A stretch of DNA of 64,000 bases from Epiperipatus broadwayi. Lineage: Eukaryota; Onychophora; Udeonychophora; Euonychophora; Peripatidae. Shown here one piece after another: positions 25,685 through 37,085 of the stretch (position 1 is the first letter of the stretch; each line of letters begins with the position of its first letter). A model generated the notes under the pieces. It worked only from the letters and a program-made list of their open reading frames with translations, was not told where the DNA came from and ran no database searches. Made by a program: the position numbers and the translations under genes. The stretch covers positions 699,501-763,500 of the forward strand of contig JAQFVV010000204.1 in the NCBI GenBank assembly GCA_028023455.1, written 5' to 3'.

Positions 25685-25737
25685 GATCTGGGCCAATAGA
25701 TGATTGCTGGTTCAGCACAAAATGCATCTTGGGGGTC
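25685..25737 (+). ncRNA. Hammerhead-ribozyme-like motif (decayed), copy 1
   Basis: Layout: ggccaa / tAGATGA / TTGCTGGTTCAGCAC / AAAA / TGCATC / ttgg. TGCT...AGCA forms stem II, ccaa...ttgg forms stem I, and TGCA would be a loopless palindromic stem III with an AUC cleavage triplet. The core departures (CAAAATGCATC) are what CpG decay would leave from CGAAACGCGTC. It is related to the copy at 31,125. Confidence 0.55.
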
Positions 25738-25739
25738 AT

Positions 25740-27861
25740 TTGCCTTTTATTTTATCTTTATTTATGTGAATTTAAAAAGAATGGGGAAGTATGAAAGTGT
25801 TTATTATATCCATTATAAAGAATTAAGCTAAAAGTACCACAATTATAATAATAGACATGTCACAATTTAACAGTCACTGAACTACAAAATCATCTGTATC
25901 AAATTCAATAAAAGAACATTTTGAGTCAATATGCCACTGCTTTTTAGTTAGGAATTCTAAATGATTTTAAAATACTGATGCTATAGCATTAAAGATTTGA
26001 TGAAAATGATTGAAATTATGTTTTTTGTAACAATTCATACTTTACATCTTTTAACAACAGAAAAAGTTTATATTTTAAGTTTTTCAAAAGATATTTATGC
26101 ACCATATTATTTCTTTCAATTGTGAAATATGATTGTGGAACTGTTCTAAACTCTGTAGATATATTAATGCATTCTTTTGTATTGTCCTTCACATATGAAG
26201 TCTAATTAAATATGTTTGAGGATCTAGATTATCTCAAGATAAATGCATTGTTTTTAAACAACAGTGTTATCTACAAAAATAATGTTTTTATTTGTATAGC
26301 CTACTAATTGTCAAATATTGGTTTAAAAAGCACGCGGATGATGTTATTAGATGTTTGACCTACCAATCGTCTAATTTAAATACAATTAAATCTTTATATT
26401 TTAAACATTAAGTTCAATATTTTTCATTGACATCTCTCATAAAATACTAGATTTTTGTCTGATAAGAATGGTTCGATAAGTCTTTGGTATTGATTATTCT
26501 ATTGCAAGTAGAACACTAAAGGGTTCTTGATAAAACTGTGGTTCTATTAGATAGTATTAATAAAAATATCAACAGATTTTTTATTTATTTTATGTCAGTT
26601 TAATTTTGTTACCTATTAATAAATAATAAAACATTAAAAATAATGGAAATTATTTCTATAATGATTACTTATATAATTACAACTTACGTTTACAATTTAC
26701 TTGAAAATTTTTTTATGGGTAACTGATTTATCTTGCTTAAACTCACTGATAAATATAACCTAATTATAATAAAAAAATATATTATCACTTAGTTTACTTA
26801 ATTAAAGACAATTTCCAGAATCTATTTGATTGTACATTTAAACGATAATACAAATGTATTACAAATAAAATAAATTTATGGAAATCAACTTTTTATCATA
26901 AAAAAGTAAGAAGTTGCGATAATTTAAATTCAAATATTTTTGTTAAATATATTTTTGCAACTGACATTTTAAAATAAAATTGAAACATTTATCGAAAATA
27001 CTGAAACCAAAAATTAAACAAATTTTACAAGACAAAAATAAAAAATATTGTTCATATGAGACCACTAAGTTATATTTATTACTACCATAAATTACCTTTG
27101 AGAAGTCCGTAGCGCTAAATCTGCATTTTTGAAATTTTTTTGTTAATATATATATATGCGTTTCTTTAATTTCAAATTAATATTTATTTTATTAAAGAGT
27201 TGTGTAATTTTTTAATGTGCAATTTTTTTTTTCTAGACAGATCTCTTTTTCTTTAAAAAACAACTTTTCAGTATAGTCAAAAAATGTGCACAAATAATTA
27301 TTAAAATTTATACATAAACTTAAACGCTAATATGTGTTTTACAAGCATTGCTACATTTTAAGAATACAGTTAGTAAAATTTATCATTAATATAATGATTT
27401 TGTTTTTGGATTATCACTACTTTTGTATGGCATATATAATTTATAGTTGTATTTTATATGAATTATAGCAAATGTTTATGAAGGTGTACAGTATTTGAGT
27501 CGGCTATCATGATAATAAAAATTAGATCTAAATATTGAATAGTATTTAATGAACCAAGTGTTGATTTCAATTCACAGATAAGGATATTACATTGTTTATA
27601 TTATTACATACCCACATATATAATTTAGTTTTCATTATATTTATAATGTGTGATGAAAAATTTTAGAATCCTAAACTAAAAAGATGTGCATTTTATTTCA
27701 AGTGTTTAGCTAATGGATAATGCTTGTATAAGACTTTGATTGGCTACAAGATTTTTGTCAACGACCATAAAATCTTTATGTCCTAAGATTAAAAAGGTTT
27801 CAATGCTTCAATTGACCCTTAATTTATACATTGACTACCATAATAAAAATCAATGAATAGT
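25740..27861. other. AT-rich stretch, no recognised gene
   Basis: About 2.1 kb in which neither strand shows a supported coding region, RNA gene or strong repeat. Confidence 0.6.
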
Positions 27862-29345
27862 TATGTATTAAACCTGCTACACTTTTATATGTCAGTATCA
27901 GTCCACCACTGATAACTTTCTAACCTTGTGATGTCATCAAATAAAGTGTACATCAGAACTTCTGATAAACTTAAGTGTTAAATTTATCAAAATGGATCAT
28001 TTGTACATGTTACTTCATGAAATTTTCAAAAAATTTAGAAAGTTATTGGCTGACTGATACACATGTGGAAAGGTGTAACAGCTCTAATACATAACACTAA
28101 TTGCACCAGACTAAATTTAAAAAAGTACATTATTAACAATATGAAAAATATAAATTTGTACACAAAAGTAATAAAAATAACACATTATGATACTAATTAA
28201 AAATGGCACTCCATGCTGTCCAAACCATTGACCCCCTCCCTGCACAAGGCATGGCATTCTTCCATCACATACATAAGAAATTCCCAAATTTTACTTAAAA
28301 TTTAAAAAATATTATATATATATATTAACTCTGGCATGATATTACGGAACAGGCACTGAAGCAAAATTATCAAAAAATAATACTACATAAGCAAAATAAC
28401 AAAAAAAAAATATCATATCTATTCTATGCTTAAATAAGTCTATTAATAACAAAGTGGACAGTAAAGCAAATAAAAAAAAATATTTCATCTATTAACTATG
28501 GCAGAAAAGTAAAAAAAATGGACAGATAAAAGAACAACTTACTTCTACATTAGATTTTAAAAAAATCAATGAGGTGGACTGATTTTTTAAATATAGTTCA
28601 GAATGTAAATGAAAGCACCATCTTCTTTGTGCAGCCAACAGATTATACTTCTTTATTTTTATATACTTTATGGGAAACAAAAATTGTAAACTTTTATTAA
28701 AACAAAATCAACAAAGTGAACTTATTTTTTAAAAAATATCCAGAATGCAAATGAAAGTGTTATCTTTTTTCTGTCCGTTTTATACTCATGTATCAACTTT
28801 GTGCAGCTGGTAAAGATCGTACTTCTTTATTTTTATATGCTTTAAGGGGAGAGAGGAATTGTAAACTTTTAGGAAAACTGACTCAATGAGGTGAAGTTAT
28901 TTTTTTAATATCATTGAGAATGCAAATAAAAGCATTTTCTTTGTGTCCATTTTATAATTTCATGCCAGAATTAATATACATAGTATTTTTTACTTTTAAG
29001 TAAAATTTGGTAATTGCTGGTCATTTTTGTGATGGCAGAATGTCATACCTTGTGTGGAAATAGGTGGAAAGGATGGCTTTGATGGCATAAAGGGCCATTT
29101 TTAAAAACTCACAACTGCCTATTTTTATTAGTATCATAATTGCCACAATGAAACAAAAGGTCACAACTACCTGTTTTTATTTAATATTGTAATGTGTTGT
29201 TATTATTTTTGTGTACAAATGTATCACCTAAGTTTGTCATAAGTGCTGATATTTACGTTATTTGATAAGATGGGATCACAAGGTTAGAAATTTGTGGGCG
29301 GGGGGGGGGGGCATGCATGTGAAAAGGCATAGCAAGTATAATACA
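27862..29345. mobile_element. Foldback element, ~1.48 kb, with internal tandem repeat
   Basis: The outer ends pair: gtattaaacctgctacac...accttgtgat (27,864-27,960) with the complement at about 29,258-29,345 (gggatcacaaggttagaaa...gcatagcaagtataatac). Inner anchors also pair: 28,150-28,310 (ttttgtacac, ccatgctgtcc, gcacaaggcatggcattctt, aaattttactt) with 29,000-29,230, and attaactctggcatgat (28,323) with catgccagaattaat (28,961). A second, smaller hairpin sits in the left end (27,864-27,925 pairs with 28,035-28,096). No transposase is seen. A G12-like run interrupts the right end at about 29,298. Confidence 0.65.
28550..28960 (+). repeat. Tandem repeat inside the 1.48-kb foldback, about three units
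   Basis: The landmark tcaa.gagGTGaact/agtt at about 28,566, 28,709 and 28,883, each followed by a T-rich tract, agaatg.aaatgaaagc and a ttctttgtg word. Spacings are uneven (about 143 and 174) because the second unit carries an insertion. Confidence 0.65.
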
Positions 29346-30350
29346 AAAGTACCACTCACTGTTATTCATCATTAAATATAAACACACGTGAAGTTGTGTT
29401 TTTACACATACATCTGTTTGTGTTAAACCATAAACCTAATGTGGCCATATATTGTATTTATTTATATGTATACATTATACTAGAAACTTTATAGGCATAC
29501 AAAATTATATAATTTCTTTTGATGTTTTTATACTTCAATATAGTTATTTACATTTTGGGAAAAAATATTTTAACATTACACCAAGTCTATGTAGAATTAA
29601 TTATATTTAAAAAAAAAAAAATTGAGAGGGCGGGAAACGTACATCCTTTCAAAAAAATAAAAGGTACATTTAAAAATCATAGCTAATGTGAAAATGGAAT
29701 AAAAATTTAATAATAATAATTAAAAACAAAATTAATATGATATCATTATGATAGAAAAATCCTTGCAAGTTTCTAGTAATATTAAAGTTATAAAATTAAC
29801 CTAGTGAACCGAAAAAGCAGCATATTGTTTTGTTTAAACACATAAACGAACATCATTATTTTCATTAGTACTGCCAATCTGCAGTTTTTATTTTCCATAT
29901 ATTTATAATAGACCAAGTCTCTACTATTAACGTTTATGTACATACTATTAAAAAACTATAACAGTGCATATATTTTAATAGTAATATTAATGAATCTAGT
30001 ATTCTTTCAATGCCTCGATTTTTTTTTAAAGTTTATTATTTAATTTATCTAAATGTTATTAACTCTCTAATAAAAGAGGTATTGTTTGATTTTATTCTTT
30101 CTATTGAATTTTTTTTTAACAACTTCAACAATATTTGGATTAACCTCATATTCCTGTATTTTTTTTACGTTTATAAAATATTGAAAAGTTATTTATAAAA
30201 AAAAAAAAAAACATCAAATATTCTAATTAAATTTCCAACATTTAAATATATACATAGATCTTCACTATCACTATAATTTTCAAACATTATCAATTCATTA
30301 CACAATTATTGTCTATCCAAATATAATATATATACTCAAGTCATAGTTCC
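29346..30350. other. AT-rich stretch, no recognised gene
   Basis: Simple AT-rich DNA. A 62-codon Phe/Ile/Leu-rich plus-strand frame at 30,010-30,198 is composition-driven and not counted. Confidence 0.55.
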
Positions 30351-30490
30351 TTTTCTCCACATCAGATCAGCAAGTTTTCTTTTTTCATCCATTCACATAT
30401 TATCTCTTTCTAGATTTTTTTATAATCTTTTACATTCAGTTTAAATCTTTACCTGTCAATCCATTATCATCTCATCTAGAAATATATCCT
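30351..30490 (-). pseudogene. Old 3' fragment of an RTE-type LINE
   Basis: ttttctccacatca, tcatccattcacatatt.tctcttt, tgtcaatccattatcatctc and tctagaaatatatcc line up in order with the C-terminal coding end of the LINE at 43,611-45,960 (ttctctccacatca, tcatccatccatctcacatg, ttgtccatctattatcattt, ctagcaatatgtcc). It is more diverged than the fragment at 36,973. Confidence 0.55.
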
Positions 30491-30644
30491 TTTCTGATAC
30501 TGAAGCTGTAAATATTGCTGTATATATTTATGCTTCACCTAGTACCAATTATATAATCACTAGCATGGGTTTGAACATAACTTATCCATGTGTTTAGCAC
30601 CAACTCTAGCAATAGTTGAAGGCATCTATATATATATATACGCG

Positions 30645-30662
30645 AACTGGGGGGGGGGGGGT
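30645..30662 (+). repeat. Poly-G tract
   Basis: A run of about a dozen G directly after an (AT)n block and acgcgaact. Similar G runs occur at about 29,298 and 35,728. Confidence 0.9.
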
Positions 30663-30972
30663 ATCTACTAAAATTAAAATAGTTATGGGAAATTAAATAG
30701 ACATCTATTTTGATAAATTATCAAACAATTTTTTTTTTGCCAATTTAATTCGTGTATGTATATATGTATAGACAAATCAATTTATAATATTTGTATAATT
30801 AATAATATTTTATAGTTTATCAGTTTTGTAATTTATATTTTGTATATTTTAAGTAATTTTACTAATAATTTATAACACAGAATAGATATCTGCAAGTCGC
30901 AATGGAATCGTTTAATCTAGTGGTTTTGGTAGGTCGTTCTCTCATTTTAAAAAATGTACAAAATTTGAAATG

Positions 30973-31375
30973 AACAAAAGATTAATTAATTAAATTTTAC
31001 TTGGTTAATTCATCGGGTTTTTTTCCATTACCATATATGGAAATATATTTAAGAGAATGTAATAACTGAAACATAGACTTATTATATACCTGTGTCTATA
31101 TATGTAATATATACAGTATTGTAATCTGGACCAACTGATGATTGCTGGTTTAGCATGAAATACATTCATTGGTGATTATTTATCTTTTCGACATATATGT
31201 GTTCAAGTGTATCAGTGTTATGAGATAGAGTGGAGAGTGGTCGGTTGTGTGAAAGTCTGTGCTCGTATACTCTATATATTAAGACAATTATAAAATTTTA
31301 TAGAGACAAAAGACTATTTTTATTTAAATTTCACTTGGCTAATTGATTGGTTTTTCATTACCATATATGGAAATG
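30973..31375 (+). mobile_element. Retrozyme-like repeat: ~331-bp unit with a hammerhead motif
   Basis: A ~70-bp direct repeat flanks the hammerhead-like motif: 30,973-31,043 and 31,303-31,374 share acaaaaga, ttaaattt.acttgg.taatt, then ttttccattaccatatatgg plus aaat. The spacing of ~331 bases gives one full unit plus the start of a second. Small, tandemly repeated, hammerhead-bearing non-coding units that spread as RNA circles (retrozymes) are known in animals, and this fits that architecture. No reading frame is present. The unit limits beyond the direct repeat are unclear. Confidence 0.5.
31125..31175 (+). ncRNA. Hammerhead-ribozyme-like motif, copy 2 (best core)
   Basis: Layout: ggaccaa / CTGATGA / TTGCTGGTTTAGCAT / GAAA / tacattc / attggtg. 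Both canonical core boxes (CUGAUGA and GAAA) are exact. TGCT...AGCA forms stem II; ccaa...ttgg forms stem I. The stem III and cleavage segment is altered relative to copy 1 (two extra bases), and a U-U pair closes stem II, so activity is doubtful. Confidence 0.6.
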
Positions 31376-32942
31376 TGGGGCAATTTAAGATATAACCAAA
31401 TATACAGAATTTTAGACAATGGCTGGCAAGAATTTAATCAGATTTAACATCTAAACAAAAAATGTAAGGGAAAGAAAGGTTCATATTATGTATAAATAGC
31501 TGAAATTTTGGCTATCTGAAAAATTTTTCTTTGATTTTTATCTTAGAGTGCTAACATAGTCCATGCGAGTTTAATTTGTAAAATAAAATTATGTCAAGGT
31601 AAAGGGAATGACCATTTGCATCCCCATGCCCCTAGGACTCGTATCTTTTTGCTCATGATGCTGAAGCCTCAAACACCTGGATCCAATTAATTGAACTGTT
31701 CAAAGGAGAATGACTGCCTGAATTTGAACTTTAATTATCAACTGATGCCTGTTTCCAGCAAAACCAGTATGAGATCATGATCCACTGACCGTCTGCTTAG
31801 CATCAACAATTTGGCCATGGTAAATGTTTGCATTGCCACCAACCAGTGAACTTTTATTAACCAAGTATTTTAATTTAGTACTATTTTTATAAACTGACTG
31901 TTCTTGTTTTTTCAAAGCTATTCTGTAAATATTAACTAATGTCTATAAAATCTAATTTCACATTGTATTAATTTTATTTTAACTTTGGTGTAGCAATTTA
32001 GATTGAAATTTATTTGTTTTTTAGTTTGTTATTTTGATCTATTTTTAATATGCCAAGTAACCCAATGACTAAGCTTAACTTTACCACTCATAGTTTTCCC
32101 TTATTGAATTATTGAAGACCTAAATGTTACTTGCCAGTCAATTATTCTAAAAAAAACTTGCTTGGGTTTATACCAATTATGTCATATAATATTGTTTGTT
32201 ATTTAAATGACAGATGGCGTTTTAATGCCTATACTTAGTTACCTTTGCTAACTATAATTTAAACCCTTACGTAATCATTAAAATATGTTTTTCCAACTTA
32301 TTTAGGTGATGTCTATCATAAATGAGTTTAATATTCAAGATATTATCAGCATGTGTGAGTGAGATGTCAGCTTATTTTATATAATTTATATGTCAAACTG
32401 CACATGTATTAATTATCATTGAAATGTAGGGAGACATTTTAGAAATTTGTGAGAGAACAATTTATTCTCTTAATTTTAAATTGTTAACCATTTTATATTT
32501 GATCGGGCATTGACTAACTACCATGGTGGATTGCGTTCATGCATTCCATTATGTCTGATAACAAATTAATTTAAACAGGTCTTAATTAGTTCATCACAAT
32601 CATTAGTGACATGAACTATTAATATGTTATAGGCTTTATAGAGGTATCTTTACAATCGTTTAATTTAGTGATTTTCTTGCTTTGACAAGCATCCTGGGAT
32701 TTTCAGAATGCCTATACCCACTCCTCATTACTCCTCACCAAGTAAATGCTTTTTCTACTGGGATCTATTTCGGGAACTTCCAACCATAGATTTAAAATAT
32801 TGATAGAATGATTAAATAAAATTTGAAAACTTTGTTGTATAATGGTAGATTGAAAGCTATAGACAACATTTTCTTTTTTTTTCGGTTTTAGTTAACTATT
32901 TTGAAATTCAAAGTCTTGTTTAAAATAAGAGGTTTAGAAGTT
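31376..32942. other. AT-rich stretch with a less AT-rich island
   Basis: Bases 31,600-31,850 are of ordinary complexity and noticeably richer in G+C (catgcccctaggactcgt, agcctcaaacacctggatcc). They could be part of an unrecognised repeat. No frame is open across it. A small hairpin pairs about 32,583-32,600 with 32,608-32,627 (ttagttcatcac with gtgacatgaacta). Nothing else is identified. Confidence 0.45.
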
Positions 32943-33300
32943 GTTTGAAATTAATTATTTAAATTTAGAAATTATTTTACAGCTAAAAATGTAAAATTCG
33001 TTTGCTTGTTATAACACCTTGTTTTACAACCGTAAATATAAAAGTTTGTTTGAAATTAATTATTTACATTTAGAAATTATTTTTCAGCCATACATGTAAA
33101 ATTTGTTTGTTTGTTATAACACCTTGTTTTATAACCATAAATATGAAATTTTGTTTGAAATTAATTACAAAAGTTTGCTTAGGATTAATTGTTTAAATCT
33201 AGAAGTTATTTTACAGCCATAAGTATAAAATTCTTCAATTTCCTTGTAATACCTTGTTTTACAACCATAAATTTGAAATTTTGTTGGGAATTAATCAGTT
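32943..33300 (+). repeat. Minisatellite, ~105-bp unit, three-plus copies
   Basis: Units start with gtttgaaattaatt at about 32,943, 33,048 and 33,153, and a shorter fourth start lies near 33,281. Each contains tttagaaattattttacagc, catgtaaaatt and acaccttgttttacaacc. The third unit has about 20 extra bases. Confidence 0.85.
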
Positions 33301-33769
33301 TAAAATTAGAGCCTTGATATACCACTATAGGTTTCAAGTTTTGTTGGTTGTCTAATAGGATATACTGTAGGTTTTGTTTTATTTTATATACATATATTAT
33401 TGGTAGTGAATATTTAGTAACTGGGATAGTAAAAACCAATACTCCATTTTGAATCTTGATAACATGATGCCCTGATATCTGGAATAAATAAGCAGTCACC
33501 TTTATAAATTCTGTTATCAATTCTGGATGTGTAATGATAGTTTCTGGCAAAAAAAATTGTTTAATGAGAAATTTGGAAGTGAATGGCAACAAGGAAAAAT
33601 AACAATATAATAGATAAATAATACATGTTAAATAATTAGAATAATGAAGTTTTTTTAAGTATATTTCAGTTGTGAGGGAATGACCAATGAGGACAATCCA
33701 GAAACAAAGCATTCGTAAATCATGTTTCATTGAAATAAAGGATAATTTATATATATATATTTGATGCAT
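33206..33769 (-). CDS. Hypothetical 187-residue protein running into the minisatellite
   Basis: The frame opens at 33,769 (MHQIYIYKLSFISMKHDLRM) and ends at 33,206. The middle part, HPELITEFIKVTAYLFQISG, is of normal complexity. The C-terminal third repeats a QQN(L/F)K(P/F)(I/M)VV(Y/K)QG pattern because it reads the 105-bp repeat. Hydrophobic Ile/Leu/Tyr content is high, as expected of chance frames in AT-rich DNA. It resembles no family known to me and sits back-to-back with the gag-like relic. It could be a chance frame or a remnant coding piece; I lean to chance. Confidence 0.2.
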   Translation of the reverse strand: MHQIYIYKLSFISMKHDLRMLCFWIVLIGHSLTTEIYLKKLHYSNYLTCIIYLLYCYFSLLPFTSKFLIKQFFLPETIITHPELITEFIKVTAYLFQISGHHVIKIQNGVLVFTIPVTKYSLPIIYVYKIKQNLQYILLDNQQNLKPIVVYQGSNFKLINSQQNFKFMVVKQGITRKLKNFILMAVK

Positions 33770-34052
33770 CTATTTAGTGGAAAGAACACTGGTAATTAGT
33801 GTTAGCTCTATATCAATTATAATGATTCCTGTAAACAGGTATAGATGTAATTGTAATTTCAGACAATAATAGATGGAAAGATGCAGATAAGAAAACAGTG
33901 TTAAAAGAGAAATGATAAGATGAGTAAACAGAGGAAGGGGAGGTAAGAAAGCATAAATTATATAGATTTCAGAGTAGTGTTTATAAAACAATAATACTTG
34001 TGATTAGTCAGAAAGATTTAAGTAGAGTTTAAAAACATAATCAATATTAACT

Positions 34053-35292
34053 ATGGATTATAACCAAGAAGAAGAAGAAGTTGGAAATGAAAGAAGTGAT
34101 ACCAGCATCCCTTTGGAAGATGATGGTCTATAAGAACAAATTTCAGAGGTCAATATGAAGGATTCTCTTAAACTTCTCTACAATCTTAAGCAGGATCAAG
34201 TACTTCCACAGAGAAATGAAAATCTAATGGTCATAATACAGAATTTGATGAGAGATTCAAAAGAAATGGAAGCTAGACTGCTGGAGTCAAACCAAAGAAA
34301 TGTAGAGGAATACATAAAAAAGACTGCATATGAATATGGAAAGGGGATTTAGAGGATTATAATGATGTTAGAAAAGAAATGGGGAAAAGTTACAATTAAA
34401 GAACCAAGAGGGGAGAGCGAACACATGAAGGATAGGGCAGATAGGTGTGAATTAACAAAATATGATGTTACAGATGAATTAGGGCACTTAGAAATAATAG
34501 AAGAAAAGGAAAAACTTTCATTTGAAATGAGATTAAAAGAAATAGCTGGTAATATTATACCAGAACAGTTTAAGCAAAAAATTGATTCAGCGGCTATGGA
34601 AAAAGAAATGTTACAAGTTGACATTGAAAAAGAAATGTCGGTAATGATTAAAAAAGATATTTAGTAGAGGAATATGTTAAAATACAAAAGAGTCAGTTGT
34701 TGAATTAGAACAGGTTAAAGAAAGTCTACAACTTTCATCTAAAGATATTTCAAAGAAACTACAAGTTAAATATCCTATTACTAAAAAAGCAAAAATGGAA
34801 GAACATATTACAACACCCATTGTGAATGAAGAGGAAGCAACAATTGATTTACAGAGAAAATTTCTGAAATTGTTAGTCCACCTTCAGAAAAACTGCTAAC
34901 TGTTGGAGAAGAAATTTTAAAATAACTAATACAGAATCAGTACATGAAAGGAAAATTAAGGCAGAGATAGTATCAATTACAGAAATAGAATTAAAAAAAT
35001 GAAAGTACCAGAAGAAAAGATTGAATTAGAAGAGATTAAAGAAAAGATTGAGTCAACTGCTATAGAAGAAATAGAAGCAGAAATTGGTAGTGAAAAAGAG
35101 GAAATAGTGATTGAAAAATAAATTATTGAAGTAATTCCATTACCTGTTGACAAAATAATACCCATCATAGGTTCAATGTTTTGATATTCCAAAAATATTC
35201 CAAGAAATCAAAAAAGTTATAGAGATTATGTTAAAGTCATATAAAAGGTATGGATGAAAGTAAAATCTGAATATGATGAACATCATGAAATA
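34053..35292 (+). pseudogene. Broken Glu/Lys-rich, coiled-coil gag-like region
   Basis: The start at 34,053 reads MDYNQEEEEVGNERSDTSIP, then an in-frame stop (34,131). It continues in the same general sense with NMKDSLKLLYNLKQDQVLPQ, ARLLESNQRNVEEYIKK and, in the next frame (34,362-34,664), LGHLEIIEEKEKLSFEMRLK and further Glu/Lys-rich helix. Beyond 34,664 the same style resumes in pieces (KMKVPEEKIELEEIKEKIES near 35,000-35,120), and stops and frame changes occur throughout. The opening acidic stretch plus a leading helix of KLL.L..EQ...Q type is reminiscent of gag-like proteins of invertebrate LTR retrotransposons. No zinc knuckle, protease or polymerase follows. It might instead be a decayed host coiled-coil gene. 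Clearly a pseudogene; the family call is tentative. Confidence 0.45.
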
Positions 35293-36972
35293 TGAAGTGA
35301 ATAAATATCATATATTTATTTTTATTATATATTATTAAAATAATTATATGTTTACTTTAGTAGATAAAATAAACATGAGAACACATATAAGTTATAGAGT
35401 TATTATAAACATTATATTATGATGGAGGATTGGAGTGAGGAACTTATTATTGAAATATATATTTATTTGTTTTGTAATATATAATATTACAAATAAGCCA
35501 TTTAGATAATGAATATGAATATTTCATAGAAATATTTAGATAAATGTTTCATTATCAAAGAACATTTTATTTATGAACCTGCAACTACTTATAAATATGT
35601 TTATTGTATGAATAGTGCTAAAATGTATTAATACTTAAAGATCTAGAAAAAAGTATTGGGATTATCATAGAAGATTATTTTTTTAATTCTGTGACAGTGT
35701 TTAAATTTTTTAAATGTGCATTCCCAAGGGGGGGGGGAATTCTAGAATATTTTAATAAGTGTTATATTTCAAGTAACAGATATTATTACTTCATGATAGA
35801 AGTATTTAGAAGTAGAAATTACTTATTTTATCCATTTGCATCAATTTGCATAAATTTCATTTCCATATCCACCACGCAGTTATAACAACAACAGCTATGA
35901 GTATGAGAACAAGTAGTCTCTTGAAAGCGCTAAGTGCTTTAATTTAATAGTTTATATTTTAGTAAATTAAAATTTTGCTTGTAAATATATACATTCTGGC
36001 TTCATTATCTGTGCAAACAGCGCATATATATATATTAGTTTATTTTGTTATGTATATATTTTTTAAATGTAATTATTTTGAATTTTTAAAATGTTTTAAT
36101 TTTATAAATATCGTATTTGTAAATTCTGAAATTTTGTAGTTGTTATAATAAATTGATAATATTTGTTTTAAATTAATCTAATATCTTGAGAGTTTCTTTT
36201 CTTGGTGTGTCCAAGTCATTATGAATCATTCTAACAACATTCATGCATTATAAGAATTAATTATATCTTGGTATAATTGCACATAATTTAAAGATAATAA
36301 AGTATGATTATTATATAATAATTATGGAAAAGATTACTTATTGAACCTTAAGAATGGTGTAATGCAAATTTTCATTATCTGATGTAATGGTTATAATAAA
36401 GCTTGATATTTTAATATGTCATATGGAGAATACAATTATAAATATAATGCATAATAAAATGAAAGTATCTTGAATTTATTTAATATAATAAATATTATTT
36501 GTAGTGGTTTATAATTTTCATTGGGTTTTAGTTGCTTAGAAAATTAGTTAAATGAGTGTTAACATAAGAGTTATTGAGTAGTTTCATTTTATTGATTGTT
36601 ATTGTTTTGATATAGCTAGGTGCATGTAAAACCCCTCATTATGCGAATTAATGTGTTAAGTGCAAAAATAATAATTATAAGAATTTGAAGTTAAGATTAC
36701 AGTTATGTTATGGATTATTTTATTTAAGTAGTGATGTATTATTTTACTAAGTAAAGAAGTGTAAAATATTTTAATGATTTAATTTAATTTTGTTATTAAT
36801 ATTAATCATTGTTATTGTTTGTAAATAAAGCATATTTTATATGTATTTTAATTAATTTTCCTGCTAATAATATTTAACTACAATAAAAAGTTAATCAAAA
36901 GAAACACAGATAGTTAATGGTCATTATTTTATTGTATACAAAGTAGATAACTCACATATGTTTATTGTAAAA
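35293..36972. other. AT-rich stretch, no recognised gene
   Basis: Contains a G10-like tract at 35,728-35,738 and otherwise only AT-rich sequence. No supported gene or RNA. Confidence 0.55.
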
Positions 36973-37085
36973 TCATCATCATCATCAATCATTATCAATC
37001 CACTACAAGATGAAGGTCTCTCCAATTTCAATCCATCTTCTCCGATCTTTAGATTCTCTTCTCCACATCACCCCTGCACATTTTC
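36973..37085 (-). pseudogene. Severely 5'-truncated RTE LINE (3' end only)
   Basis: tcatcatcatcatcaatcat, tatcaatccacta, tgaaggt.tctccaa.ttcaatcca, cttctccgatctttag and ttctcttctccacatcaccc match the 3' end of the LINE at 43,611 with few differences. It ends in the same ATC/GAT-repeat tail, on the same strand. It encodes the complement of the C-terminal RW..FGE...Q.WID block. Only about 110 bases were inserted, typical of target-primed reverse transcription. Confidence 0.85.

Noticed and set aside
34349-34624. 91-codon minus-strand frame
   Set aside because: Antisense shadow of the Glu/Lys-rich plus-strand pseudogene (Ser/Phe/Ile-rich). The same applies to 34,977-35,192.
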